Assembly: GCF_014837245.1 (NCBI RefSeq)
Contig: NZ_JACYFU010000001.1
Span: 558,001 to 622,000, forward strand
Length of the DNA: 64,000 nucleotides
Source of the DNA: Devosia oryzisoli
GTDB lineage: Bacteria; Pseudomonadota; Alphaproteobacteria; Rhizobiales; Devosiaceae
Reading direction: 5' to 3'
The notes below the pieces were generated by a model. That model searched no databases. It saw only the letters and a program-made list of their open reading frames with translations, and was not told where the DNA came from. The position numbers and the translations under genes are program-made. Below, in pieces: positions 15,451 through 24,696 of the stretch (positions are counted from its first letter, which is position 1; the number at the start of each line of letters is the position of its first letter).

Positions 15451-16228
15451 CCAGCGCATCGAGTTCGTCTATGAAGATGATGCAAGGCGCAGCCCGCCGC
15501 GCCTGTTCGAAGAGATCGCGCACACGCGCCGCCCCCACGCCCACGAACATCTCGACGAATTCCGAACCGGTGATGGAAAAGAATGGCACGCCGGCCTCGC
15601 CGGCTACCGCCCGGGCCATCAACGTCTTGCCGGTGCCGGGCGGGCCGACGAGCAGGACACCCTTTGGAATTCGGGCACCCAGCCGGCCATATTTCTCCTT
15701 GTCCTCGAGAAAGGACACGATCTCCATGAGTTCCGCTTTGCCCTCGTCGATGCCCGCCACATCCGCGAAGGTGACCCCGGTATCCGTTTCCACATAGACA
15801 CGGGCGCCCGATTTACCGATAGCGGTCAGCCCACCGATGGAGCTGCGCTCGGCCATGCCGCGGATGACGAACCACCAGAGGCCCACGAAGATCGCTGCCG
15901 GCGCCACCCATGAGATCAGCGTCGTCAGCCAGTTCTGGTCACTGGCCCCGCTGACCTTGACGCCGGCCTTGGTGAAGAGGTCGACAAGGGCAGGATCGGC
16001 CCGGCGGGTCACAAAGTAATCGCGCCCCTCCTGTGGATCGGTGAACCGGCCCTCGACCATCGTGTCGGTAATAGAGACCTCCGCAATGCTGCCCTTCGCC
16101 AGATAGGCCAGCATGTCGGAGTAGGAGATGTCCATCACCGACCGTGCCGTGAACCAGAACTGGAGCGCAATGAACAGCAGAAGTGCCGCCCCCCAGTACC
16201 ACAAGGTGTATTGCCGGCTCTTGTCCAT
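15437..16228 (-). pseudogene. ftsH: ftsH, 3'-truncated after Walker B
   Basis: The frame encodes residues 1-~260 of the membrane AAA+ zinc protease FtsH: an N-terminal membrane span (~8-26), a periplasmic segment, a second span (~105-123), then the ATPase start with Walker A GPPGTGKT and Walker [12 protein letters not shown]. It then reads GPS and stops, just where the R-A-R-G of the family is expected. The second region of homology, the HEXXH protease site and the C-terminus (over half of a ~600-640-residue enzyme) are gone. DNA beyond the break belongs to an SGNH-like gene in another frame, so a deletion joined the two. The start at ATG 16228 (GAGGGAGCAGG upstream) and a FixK-type box are intact. 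A full ftsH must exist elsewhere. Confidence 0.85.
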
Positions 16229-16285
16229 CCTGCTCCCTCGCCGTCTCGCCAGGGAACACAGTCGCACCTCCAAAAAACCTGCAAC

Positions 16286-16299
16286 TTGATGGTGGTCAA
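16286..16299 (-). promoter_or_regulatory. FNR/FixK-type box (TTGATGGTGGTCAA)
   Basis: TTGA-TGGTGG-TCAA centred ~64 bp upstream of the truncated ftsH start. Confidence 0.7.
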
Positions 16300-16384
16300 T
16301 CCGCAGACATGGCGCGGACGATAAGGCTTGGGGGGCAGACCCGACTTTAACCGTGGACCTGCGGTGGCGCCAGCTAGCGCTTTT

Positions 16385-16398
16385 TTGCCCTGCGTCAA
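16385..16398 (+). promoter_or_regulatory. FNR/FixK-like box, one mismatch (TTGCCCTGCGTCAA)
   Basis: TTGC-CCTGCG-TCAA differs from consensus by one base. It is centred ~61 bp upstream of the pyridoxamine-oxidase-fold gene, the spacing of the other sites, and diverges from the ftsH box 99 bp away. Confidence 0.5.
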
Positions 16399-16452
16399 AG
16401 TCTTTGGTTCTTGTCCCCCCACCATCGGGGGCACTCAACAAGGAGACATCAG

Positions 16453-16929
16453 ATGGACAGCGCCCTGCAAAGCAAAATTCTCGATCTGCTGGACAAACAC
16501 CGTATCTTGACGCTGGCAACGCTCCGCTCCGATGGCTGGCCGCAGGCAACGACGGTTGGTTATGTCAGCGAGGGGCTGACCCTCTATTTCATGACGGGCA
16601 AGGACACGCAGAAGTCCAGGAACCTGGCGCTCGACAACCGTGTGTCGCTCACCATCGACAGCGACACGGCGAACCCCATGGCCATTGCGGGCCTATCGAT
16701 GGCGGCTCGCGCCATTCCCGTGACCGACGAAGCGCAAATCCGAAACGTGCTTTTTACCGCGCTTCCCAAGAAATATCCTGAGTACACGGCGATGATGACA
16801 GACGTGGACATTGCCGACGTCGCCGTGTTCGAACTTCGGCCCGAAGTGATTTCCGTACTCGACTACACGCAGGGCTTCGGACACACGGACATGGTCATAG
16901 TCGGGGAGGCCGAGCGGCAGGTTGCCTGA
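16453..16929 (+). CDS. Pyridoxamine 5'-phosphate oxidase-fold (flavin/F420-binding split barrel) protein
   Basis: A 158-residue protein of the PNPOx-like split-barrel family: [26 protein letters not shown] at the start, then [17 protein letters not shown], a typical FMN-binding strand pattern. Members bind FMN, F420 or heme and act as reductases or unknown stress proteins; the specific reaction cannot be told. ATG 16453 is preceded by AAGGAG, which rules out upstream in-frame starts. A FixK-like box lies ~61 bp upstream. It diverges from the ftsH remnant and faces the decayed ABC permease gene. The mycobacterial DosR regulon also contains flavin-dependent nitroreductase and split-barrel type proteins, a parallel of context only. 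Confidence 0.85.
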   Translation: MDSALQSKILDLLDKHRILTLATLRSDGWPQATTVGYVSEGLTLYFMTGKDTQKSRNLALDNRVSLTIDSDTANPMAIAGLSMAARAIPVTDEAQIRNVLFTALPKKYPEYTAMMTDVDIADVAVFELRPEVISVLDYTQGFGHTDMVIVGEAERQVA

Positions 16930-16958
16930 GGAGCAGATTCTTAAAGGCGTCGCCTGGT

Positions 16959-18623
16959 CTACGAAGGACCGGTGACTTCGGCCGTAGAGAAAGGGCATCC
17001 AGAACACAGGATGCCCTGAACTGAGAAGCCAGAACGACGGGTCTGTTCGCTCGCCGCCCCATAGGCCGCCAAGCCGATGCGCCGACCGAGATGACCGCGG
17101 CTGACCTCGACACCGATTTTCGCGAAGGGCTCTGCGGCCATCACCCCGGGAAGGCGGGACACCTCATAGAGCGCGGCGGCCGGCCGCGAAGCCAGGAAAG
17201 TGACGGTCGCGTCCTGCCGCTCGGTGCGGTTGAACGTGTAGTCGACCATGAAGTTCATCGCGCCGATCGACCATAGCGAACCCACGAGAATTGCCGTCGC
17301 CAGGGACATTCCCATGACGCTCCCTGCGCTCCGCCACGGCCAGTGCAGCAGATGCCTCGTGACGATGATCCACCGCTGCGGGAGTTGGATCCGGATCGGA
17401 TTGAGGCCCTTGAAAACACGCCGGTAGGCAGGGGGTGCCGGCGGTACCATCGCGACCGCGGGGGGCAGCCACGCCGCTTGCCGGACTGCCCGGATGGCCC
17501 CGATCACGGAGGCACCCATGGTGACGGCGGCCGCAATGACGTAGAGCACCGGGGCCCGGCTGAAGACCAGAACCGGAAAACTGTAGTAGCGCGCATAAAG
17601 CACAGTGAGCGCGTTTCCCGCCCAGATGCCGAAGGCGTAGCCTATCGCGATCCCGAGGATCGAGATCAGCAGCACGAACTCGATGTAGTGCCAGGCGATG
17701 GCCCAGGAACTGTAGCCCAGCGCCTTGAGGAGGCCGATCTGTTCACGCTCGAGAGCAATAAGACGGGTCAGCGTCATGTTGACGAGGAAAGCGGCCACCA
17801 GCAGGAATATCGGTGGTAGCACCGCGGCCATACCCCGCAACTGCGTAAGCTCCGCGTCCAGAAAGACGTGCGAGGTCTGCTGGTCGCGACCATAAGCCCC
17901 TTGTCCACCGTAGGGCGCAAGGAGACGGTCGACCGCAGCAATCACACTGGAGGCGGACGTCCCGGGCACCAGCTTCAACGACACCGTGTTGAATGCGCCC
18001 TGCAGGTCATACGTGGCCGCGAGCAACGCCTCTGGCACCCATAGAATGCCGAACCGGCCCTCGCTGGGCATGATGTCGCCGGGCGTCATGGCGTAGATGT
18101 ATTCCGGCGAAAGGGCGATGCCGGTAACGGTGACATTGCGCAGCCTGCCGTTCATCACCACCGCCAGGCGTGATCCCGGCGAGAGGCCGCGGGCTTGTGC
18201 AAAAACTTCGCTGACCACCGCTTCCGTGCCGGAACCGAGTTCAGGCAGGCGCCCGCTCCGCAGGTAGAGCTGGTTGAGGACCTCCGGCCTGTCCGGCAGC
18301 GACACAAGCAGGACGGAGGCGGGCTCATCGAGCCCCTCGATGTCGGCCGGAGCCAGCTTGACGATGCGTCCCTAGACGGCTTGGACACCATCCGTAGCCC
18401 CGATATCGCCGAGCAGGGATCTGGGGGCGCGGGCGAGGCCGACGAAGAGGTCGGCAAAGTTGCTGTTGGTGTAATAGTCGACGCGCGTGCGGTCCAGCGA
18501 TTGGTACGTCCCGACGCCGATGATCAGGGCCGCCACCCCGGCGGCAATGACGAGAGCAATAGACGCCACCTGCGCCCACAATCGACCCAGTTCGCGCAGA
18601 AGCTTGAGGTGGAGGGCGCGCAT
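16959..18623 (-). pseudogene. ABC transporter permease (MacB/FtsX type), nonsense-interrupted and 3'-truncated
   Basis: From ATG 18623 the frame encodes a membrane anchor ([20 protein letters not shown]) and the start of a FtsX/MacB-type permease, then meets an in-frame TAG at 18372-18374. The same frame continues without that stop through a full FtsX domain with spans near IFLLVAAFLVNMTL, VLLISILGIAIGYAFG and VIAAAVTMGASVIG, and into a second one. Homology fades near 17060, after RRIGLAAYG, and the tail looks random. About 540 residues remain of an expected ~780 or more. A GAG-to-TAG change would explain the stop. It lies 6 bp after the ATPase remnant in one operon. Both ends are damaged, so function is unlikely. 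Confidence 0.8.
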
Positions 18624-18629
18624 TCCGCT

Positions 18630-19287
18630 TCACCAACTTATCGCGGAGGCGGGAAGGCGGGTCTGGTTCGTTTCGATCGACGCGATGCGCCCATTGGCGA
18701 AGTTGATGACGCGGTGGGCAATGCCCCGGATGGCGACGTTGTGCGTGATGACCAGCGTGGTTGTCCCGAACTCCTGGTTGACCTGCACCAGGGCCTCGAG
18801 CACGACCACGCCGGTGCGCGAATCCAGCGCCCCCGTGGGCACGCACAACAGCAGGTCGGGCCGCTTGGCCACAGCCCTGGCAATGGCGACGCGTTGCTGC
18901 TCGCCGCCGGAGAGTTGGGCCGGGAAGTGGTGCATGCGACCGGACAGACCGACGAGGTCGAGCGCCTCCTCGGGGCGCATCGGCCGGTTCGAGATTTCCG
19001 TCACCAGCTTGACGTTCTCGAGGGCGGTCAGGCTCGGGACCAGATTATAGAACTGAAAGACGAACCCCGACATGTTCGCGCCGGTAGCGGGTGAGGGCGC
19101 TTTCGCTGACCGAGGCCAAGCGGTGGTCAAGGAACCACGCTTCCCCCGACGTTGGGATGTCGAGGCCGTCGACAAGGTTGAGGAAGATCGACTTGCCCGA
19201 GCCCGATGGCCCGAGGATGACGTCGAACTCACCTGCTCGTGCGGAAAAATCGACGTTGTCGAGGGCAAGGACTTCAACCTCGCCCAT
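18630..19287 (-). pseudogene. ABC transporter ATPase (MacB/LolD type), frameshifted with damaged Walker motifs
   Basis: The N-terminal frame (ATG 19287, with in-frame family-like sequence [14 protein letters not shown] extending upstream to ~19320 without an ATG) reads through Walker A as GPSGSGKSI, where the usual Thr is Ile. At 19067-19070 a four-base G run on the coding strand shifts the frame: removing one G restores [10 protein letters not shown]. The second frame carries [15 protein letters not shown], but Walker B reads [11 protein letters not shown] in place of the family's LLLCDEPTGALD, so the catalytic Asp-Glu is lost. Several independent lesions mark a dead gene. It was the energy subunit for the adjacent permease and lies under a FixK-type box. 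Confidence 0.82.
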
Positions 19288-19373
19288 CCTGTAGATTTTC
19301 GTCAGCCCCTTGGTTCGCAGCAGCGGTGGCGCAGCACCAACCTCTGTCGTTCCCGAAACTCGCGCGACGATCT

Positions 19374-19387
19374 TTGATCGCCGTCAA
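19374..19387 (-). promoter_or_regulatory. FNR/FixK-type box (TTGATCGCCGTCAA)
   Basis: TTGAT-CGCC-GTCAA centred ~60 bp upstream of the likely original start of the ABC ATPase remnant. It is the last box of the block before tRNA-Tyr. Confidence 0.7.
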
Positions 19388-19493
19388 ACCTCTCCAACAA
19401 ACCGCGAAACGGCGCTGGTGCGGCCACAACTGGATAACACGCGATCGCGCAGCCCCGGTGTTCCTGGAAGTTTTGGTTATGTCTGAGAGGCGG

Positions 19494-19578
19494 TGGTGGA
19501 GGGGACTGGATTCGAACCAGTGTAGCCTAAGGCGTCAGATTTACAGTCTGATGGATTTAACCACTCTCCCACCCCTCC
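19494..19578 (-). tRNA. tRNA-Tyr (GTA)
   Basis: The reverse strand reads as a complete class II tRNA with acceptor stem GGAGGGG/CCCCTCC, anticodon loop CTGTAAA (GTA anticodon), a long variable arm and an encoded CCA (19494-19496). The 3' end points toward the FixK block, with the block's last FixK box 107 bp away. It diverges from tRNA-Gly. Confidence 0.95.
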
Positions 19579-19711
19579 ACAAAGATCACTCGCGGGCAGG
19601 ACAACGATACGATGGCGCGTCGTCGGGGCGGTTTATGGTTGGCTGCTGCAAAGGTGTCAACACCCCAGCGCGCTGTTCACGAAAGAAATCGGCGGGCGTG
19701 CACACATACTC

Positions 19712-19741
19712 TTGCAAGCCGGGGCAGGATCGCGCTAATCG
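19712..19741 (+). promoter_or_regulatory. Probable sigma-70 promoter of tRNA-Gly
   Basis: TTGCAA, an 18-bp spacer and TAATCG end about 20 bp before the tRNA-Gly 5' end. Both boxes are imperfect but well placed. Confidence 0.4.
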
Positions 19742-19761
19742 ACGTCCTGCCGGTCCGGCGT

Positions 19762-19835
19762 GCGGGTATAGCTCAATGGTAGAGCAGCAGCCTTCCAAGC
19801 TGAATACGCGGGTTCGATTCCCGCTACCCGCTCCA
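19762..19835 (+). tRNA. tRNA-Gly (TCC)
   Basis: A full cloverleaf: acceptor GCGGGTA/TACCCGC, anticodon loop CTTCCAA giving TCC, T-loop TTCGATT and encoded CCA at 19833-19835. The outer anticodon-stem pair is a G-A mismatch. Confidence 0.95.
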
Positions 19836-19893
19836 TCACTCCCATGACATGTTCTGGCGCCGGAAGGGTGCATGGCCCTCCCGGCAGCTTGCG

Positions 19894-20427
19894 TCAGTAG
19901 TTTGCGGCAAGCGTGCGGATATGCTCGCGATGCTGTTGCAAGGTGGGCAGGGTCGTCTCAGCGAACTGCTTGAGGGCGCTGTTTTCGCCAGTGTTGGCAA
20001 AGCCCTCGAAGAGCGCCACGGCCTCGTCATGGGCCTGCACCTGTGCGGCTACGTAGGCGGCGTCGAAAGCGTCGCCCTCTGCACGGCTGACCTGATCGAG
20101 CATCTCCTGATGCTTCTGGTCGAGTTCGCTCGGCGGCGTGACGCCGTCCTGGCTGGCAGCAGCCTTCATGGCTTCGCCGGCCTTGCTGTGGTCGTCGATC
20201 ATCTGCTGGGCAAATGTCTTGACGTCCTCGCTGGTGGCGCGCTCAAGCGCCAGCTTGCTGGATTCGATTTCGAACATGTTGCTTGGCGCCGCCATGGTGG
20301 CGAATTCCGTCGGGTCCGTCACGTTCATCGGCTGGACCTGGGCGTTGGACGGCGCTGCGGCTTCCTGGGCAATGGCTGGAACGGTAAAAGCCAGAGCCGT
20401 GGTTAAAAGGAGTGCACGGATTTTCAT
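19894..20427 (-). CDS. DUF4142 periplasmic protein
   Basis: A 177-residue protein with a cleavable signal peptide (MKIRALLLTTALAFTVPAIA) and a helical DUF4142 domain covering residues ~38-175 (EFATMAAPSNMFEIESSKLA; FAQQMIDDHSKAGEAM). This ferritin-like four-helix family is secreted and often stress-related, with no known reaction. It is downstream of the osmoprotectant importer genes on the same strand, separated by 81 bp, and has its own upstream space with AGGAG before the ATG. Co-regulation with the importer is possible but not shown. Confidence 0.85.
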   Translation of the reverse strand: MKIRALLLTTALAFTVPAIAQEAAAPSNAQVQPMNVTDPTEFATMAAPSNMFEIESSKLALERATSEDVKTFAQQMIDDHSKAGEAMKAAASQDGVTPPSELDQKHQEMLDQVSRAEGDAFDAAYVAAQVQAHDEAVALFEGFANTGENSALKQFAETTLPTLQQHREHIRTLAANY

Positions 20428-20508
20428 GGTAGGTCTCTTGGTTGGTGTCTCTCAACCAGAACAAACCGCTTTCGATCCGCACTTGCCGCAAGTTGCAGAG
20501 GACGTCCC

Positions 20509-21257
20509 TCAGGCGTCGGCGCGGGTGAGGCGGCCCGTCCGGCGCGCCAGCCACTTCTCGAGGGCCGAAAGCGAGTCGTAGATCAGGACCGCGAGCACAC
20601 CGACGATAAGACCACCTTGAAGAACGAAGGCCGTATTCCCCGTCGTCAGGCCCGCGATGATCACCTCGCCCAGCGTCCGGGCGGCCACCGTCGAACCGAT
20701 CGTTGCGGTGGCCAGAGCGATGACGGTCGAGAGGCGAATGCCGGCGAGAATGATCGGCAAGGCGAGAGGCAGCTCAACTTGTGTGAGCCGTTGCCAGCCC
20801 GTCATGCCGACCCCGCGCGAGGCTTCCATGACGTCTTCGGGCAGCGTGGTGAGGCCGGTCAAGGTGTTCTCGAAGATCGGCAGCAGGCCATAAAGGAAGA
20901 GGGCAACTAGGGTCGGGGCCGTTCCGAAGCCCAGCATGGGGACCGCCAGGGCGAGAACGGCGACGGGCGGAAAGGTTTGTCCCACATTGGCGATGGCCCT
21001 GGAGAGCGGCAGGAACTCGGCTCCGAATGGGCGCGTGACGAGGATGGCGAGGCTGACGGCGACCATGGTGGAGAGCCCGATGGCAATCGCAACGATCATC
21101 AGATGGCTCAGTGTGATGTCGAGCAGGTTGCCCTGGGTGTAGATGGGCGGCTGCGTCGGTCGCACGAAGAGCGCAAAAAAGTCGCGGAACGCCTGTGGCG
21201 CGACCAGCAGCACAATCAGCAGGGCAAGGGCGAAAACACGCAGGAGAAGGCCTGGCT

Positions 21258-21261
<4 letters not shown>
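20509..21261 (-). CDS. Osmoprotectant ABC importer permease (YehW/OpuCB type)
   Basis: A 250-residue inner-membrane permease with about six hydrophobic spans. The BPD-transport EAA-like loop is at EASRGVGMTGWQRLTQVELP. It belongs to the glycine betaine/choline/osmoprotectant class. Its start overlaps the stop of the ATPase gene by 4 bp (ATGA), so the last genes of this operon are translationally coupled. Its partner permease is at 22190-23383. Substrate identity is inferred from the operon pattern only. Confidence 0.9.
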
Positions 21262-22189
<928 letters not shown>

Positions 22190-22193
<4 letters not shown>

Positions 22194-23383
22194 GCGCGTC
22201 GTCCTCCGCGGCTGGTGAGTTCGACAAAGGCATCGAGCACCACCGCCGCCGCGAAGGCGAGGACCACGGTGGGGACTGCGCCAAGCAGGACCAAATCCAT
22301 TGCCGTTTGGCCAATGCCCTGGAAAACGAAAACGCCGAAACCGCCGCCGCCGATCAGGGCCGCGATTGTCGTCAGGCCTATGTTCTGCACGAGCACAATG
22401 CGGATGCCGGTCAGAATGACCGGGAAGGCCAGCGGCAGTTCGACCTGCACGAGGCGCTGCAGCCAGGTCATGCCCATGCCTCGCGCCGCATCTACGGCCG
22501 GTGCCGAGACCCCAAGGAGGCCAACGACCGTATTGGAGACGATTGGCAGCAGCGAATAGGCGAACAGCGCGACAACGGCCGGGGCAACGCCGATGCCGGA
22601 GATGCCCGATGCCTTTGCCCCAGGCACGTTCGCAGCGACCCAGGCCAGCGGCGCGATAAGGAGGCCGAACAGGGCAATGGAGGGAATGGTCTGGACGATA
22701 TTGAGGATGTTGAGCAGCGCGGCCCGAACTGGCCGCACACGGTAACAGAGTATGCCAAGCGGAATGCCGACAATGGCCGCTATGGCGACCGATCCGAAGG
22801 CCAGCAGCAGGTGTGTCCTGGCCTCATTCCAGAAGGCAGGGGCGCGGTTGGCGTATTCCTTGAGAATGGACAACTCGTTCCAGAGGCCGCTCCAGAGTAG
22901 CGCCCAGAAGGCCCCGCAGACGCCGAGGAGGATCCCGATGCGGGTCCATGGCCCGAGCCGCAGGCGCGTCAGCGCGTCGGTCACCAGCAGGGCAAGGCCA
23001 AAGACGAGAACCCAGAAGCCGGCAGCGGGAGAAACGCGGGCATAGTTGTTGTCCGCCGGCATGAGCGTTTCGGCAGAAAGGCCCATGGCGATGAACAATA
23101 TCGTCAGAACGCCGAAACCTGCGGCCAGCTTGATCAGGGCCGGCAGGCGCAGGAGCGCCGCGCCCACGCCAAACGCAAGAGCAAGAAGCAGGACAGAGGC
23201 GGCCACCGGCTGCATGGAAGCCAGCAGCGGCAAGCCATCGCCAAGGAGGATACGATTGGCCCTGAACAGCGCGAATGGCAGCAGGAAGCTACTGAGGAGA
23301 ATGAGGGTGATGAGCACCCCCAGTCTGTCCAGCGCCAGCCAGTGGGGGCGATCATGCGACGGCGAAGCGGAGGTGACGCTCAT
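22190..23383 (-). CDS. Osmoprotectant ABC importer permease with extended N-terminus (YehY type)
   Basis: A 397-residue permease. The C-terminal ~200 residues form the BPD-transport domain with the EAA-like loop AARGMGMTWLQRLVQVELP. The N-terminal ~180 residues add about five further hydrophobic segments, as in YehY rather than the shorter OpuCB. It is longer than its partner at 20509-21261, so the importer uses a heterodimer. It follows osmF by 84 bp and overlaps osmV by 4 bp. Confidence 0.9.
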
Positions 23384-23467
23384 TGAGCCTCCTGCGTCCA
23401 GGGCGAGGTGAGATAGCGACGGCCGCAGAGGAAGCCGGGCGGAGGTGCAGCCTCCGCCCGGGCAATG

Positions 23468-24379
23468 TCAGTTCAGAAAGCCGTTCTTGGTGAGATAGTC
23501 AGTTGCCACCGCGGCAGCCGGCTCGCCGCCCACCTGGACCCGGCCGTTGAGATCCTGCAGCACTTCCAGCGTCAGGCCGGCGAAGACGGGCTTGAGCAGT
23601 TCTTCGATCTGCGGGTACTCCTTCAGCACCTCTTCGCGGATGATCGGCGCGGGCTGGTAGACCGGTTGCACGCCCTTGTCGTCCTCGAGCACCTTGAGCC
23701 CGGACGGCGCGATGCCGCCATCGGTGCCATAGACCATGGCGGCGTTAACGCCGTTTGTCTGCTGGGCCGCGGCCGCGATTGTCGCCGCGGTGTCGCCGCC
23801 CGAAAGTACGACGAGTTGATCAGGCGTCAGCGTGAAGCCATAGACGTCCTGGAACTTGGGCAGGGCCGCCGGGGAATTGACGAATTCGGAAGAGGCGGCC
23901 AGCTTCACCTCACCCCCGCCCGATACCCATTGCCCGAACTCGGTAAAGGTCGAGAGATTGTTGGCTTCGGCGACGTCGTTGCGAACAGCGACGGCCCAGG
24001 TGTTGTTGGCCGGGGCCGGGCTCAGCCAGACGATCTTGTTGGCCTCGTAGTCGAGCTTGGCGGCTTCGGCATAGGCCTCTTCCGCATTGTTCCAGATCGG
24101 CTCGTCCGCCCGGTCGAAGAAGAAGGCCGCGTTGCCGGTATACTCGGGGTAGATGTCGATCTCGCCGGCGGTGATGGCCTCGCGCACGATCGGCGTCGCC
24201 CCTAGCTGGATGCGGCTCTCAACCGGGATATCATTAGCCTCAAGCACCTGCATGATGATATTGCCCAGGACCCCGCCCTCGGTATCGATCTTCGACGAAA
24301 CGACGACCTGCGCCTGAGCGGCGCCCGCGGTGAATGTAAGGGCCGTGGCTGCGCTCAGCAGCAAGGATGTCAGGCGCAT
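23468..24379 (-). CDS. osmF: Osmoprotectant ABC importer substrate-binding protein (OsmF/YehZ type)
   Basis: A 303-residue periplasmic binding protein with a signal peptide (MRLTSLLLSAATALTFTAGA). The mature part has the OpuAC fold with the start pattern VVVSSKIDTEGGVLGNIIMQ and EIDIYPEYTGNAAFFF, typical of choline/betaine-type binders. ATG 24379 follows AAGGAG, which excludes an in-frame extension to 24502. It is the first gene of the four-gene operon, and its promoter should lie in the 317-bp gap before it. The exact ligand (glycine betaine, choline, ectoine or other) cannot be told. Confidence 0.9.
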   Translation of the reverse strand: MRLTSLLLSAATALTFTAGAAQAQVVVSSKIDTEGGVLGNIIMQVLEANDIPVESRIQLGATPIVREAITAGEIDIYPEYTGNAAFFFDRADEPIWNNAEEAYAEAAKLDYEANKIVWLSPAPANNTWAVAVRNDVAEANNLSTFTEFGQWVSGGGEVKLAASSEFVNSPAALPKFQDVYGFTLTPDQLVVLSGGDTAATIAAAAQQTNGVNAAMVYGTDGGIAPSGLKVLEDDKGVQPVYQPAPIIREEVLKEYPQIEELLKPVFAGLTLEVLQDLNGRVQVGGEPAAAVATDYLTKNGFLN

Positions 24380-24696
24380 GTATTTCTCCTTGTTCTCCGG
24401 GGTCATCCCCGTTTTTCCCGACCAGGGTCTGGCCGGTGCGGTCCAAGCTCGTGCTATCGGATAACAAGTGCTCCAAGAACCTGACGCTTGCCGAACCTCC
24501 AATGAGTGAGAGGGCGACTTGGTTCGCGGGCACCAGGGCAGAAAATCTGCCCGACTGCTTGATTGAACTCCATCGGTAAGGAACGATACTGTCCGATCTT
24601 GTCAGCATGCCCGCGGGCGGTCCGCGAAATCAACTGCTTTCCGCCCGCTCATGTCCCTGGCGCTCCTCAATTCGCTCACCTCAAGGCGACGTTCTT
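24380..24696. other. Divergent intergenic region between osmF and an aldo/keto reductase gene
   Basis: 317 bp that must hold promoters for both divergent genes. A short hairpin GGGCAGA-AAA(A)-TCTGCCC lies at 24536-24552 without a T-run. No FixK-type box and no RNA gene are seen. Confidence 0.5.

Noticed and set aside
20439..20458. Inverted repeat TGGTTG-N8-CAACCA upstream of the DUF4142 gene, considered as another FixK box
   Set aside because: It does not match TTGA-N6-TCAA and the spacing differs; it may be chance or a different operator.
24536..24552. Hairpin GGGCAGA/TCTGCCC considered as a terminator
   Set aside because: There is no T-run on either strand and it lies between divergent genes, where no terminator is needed.
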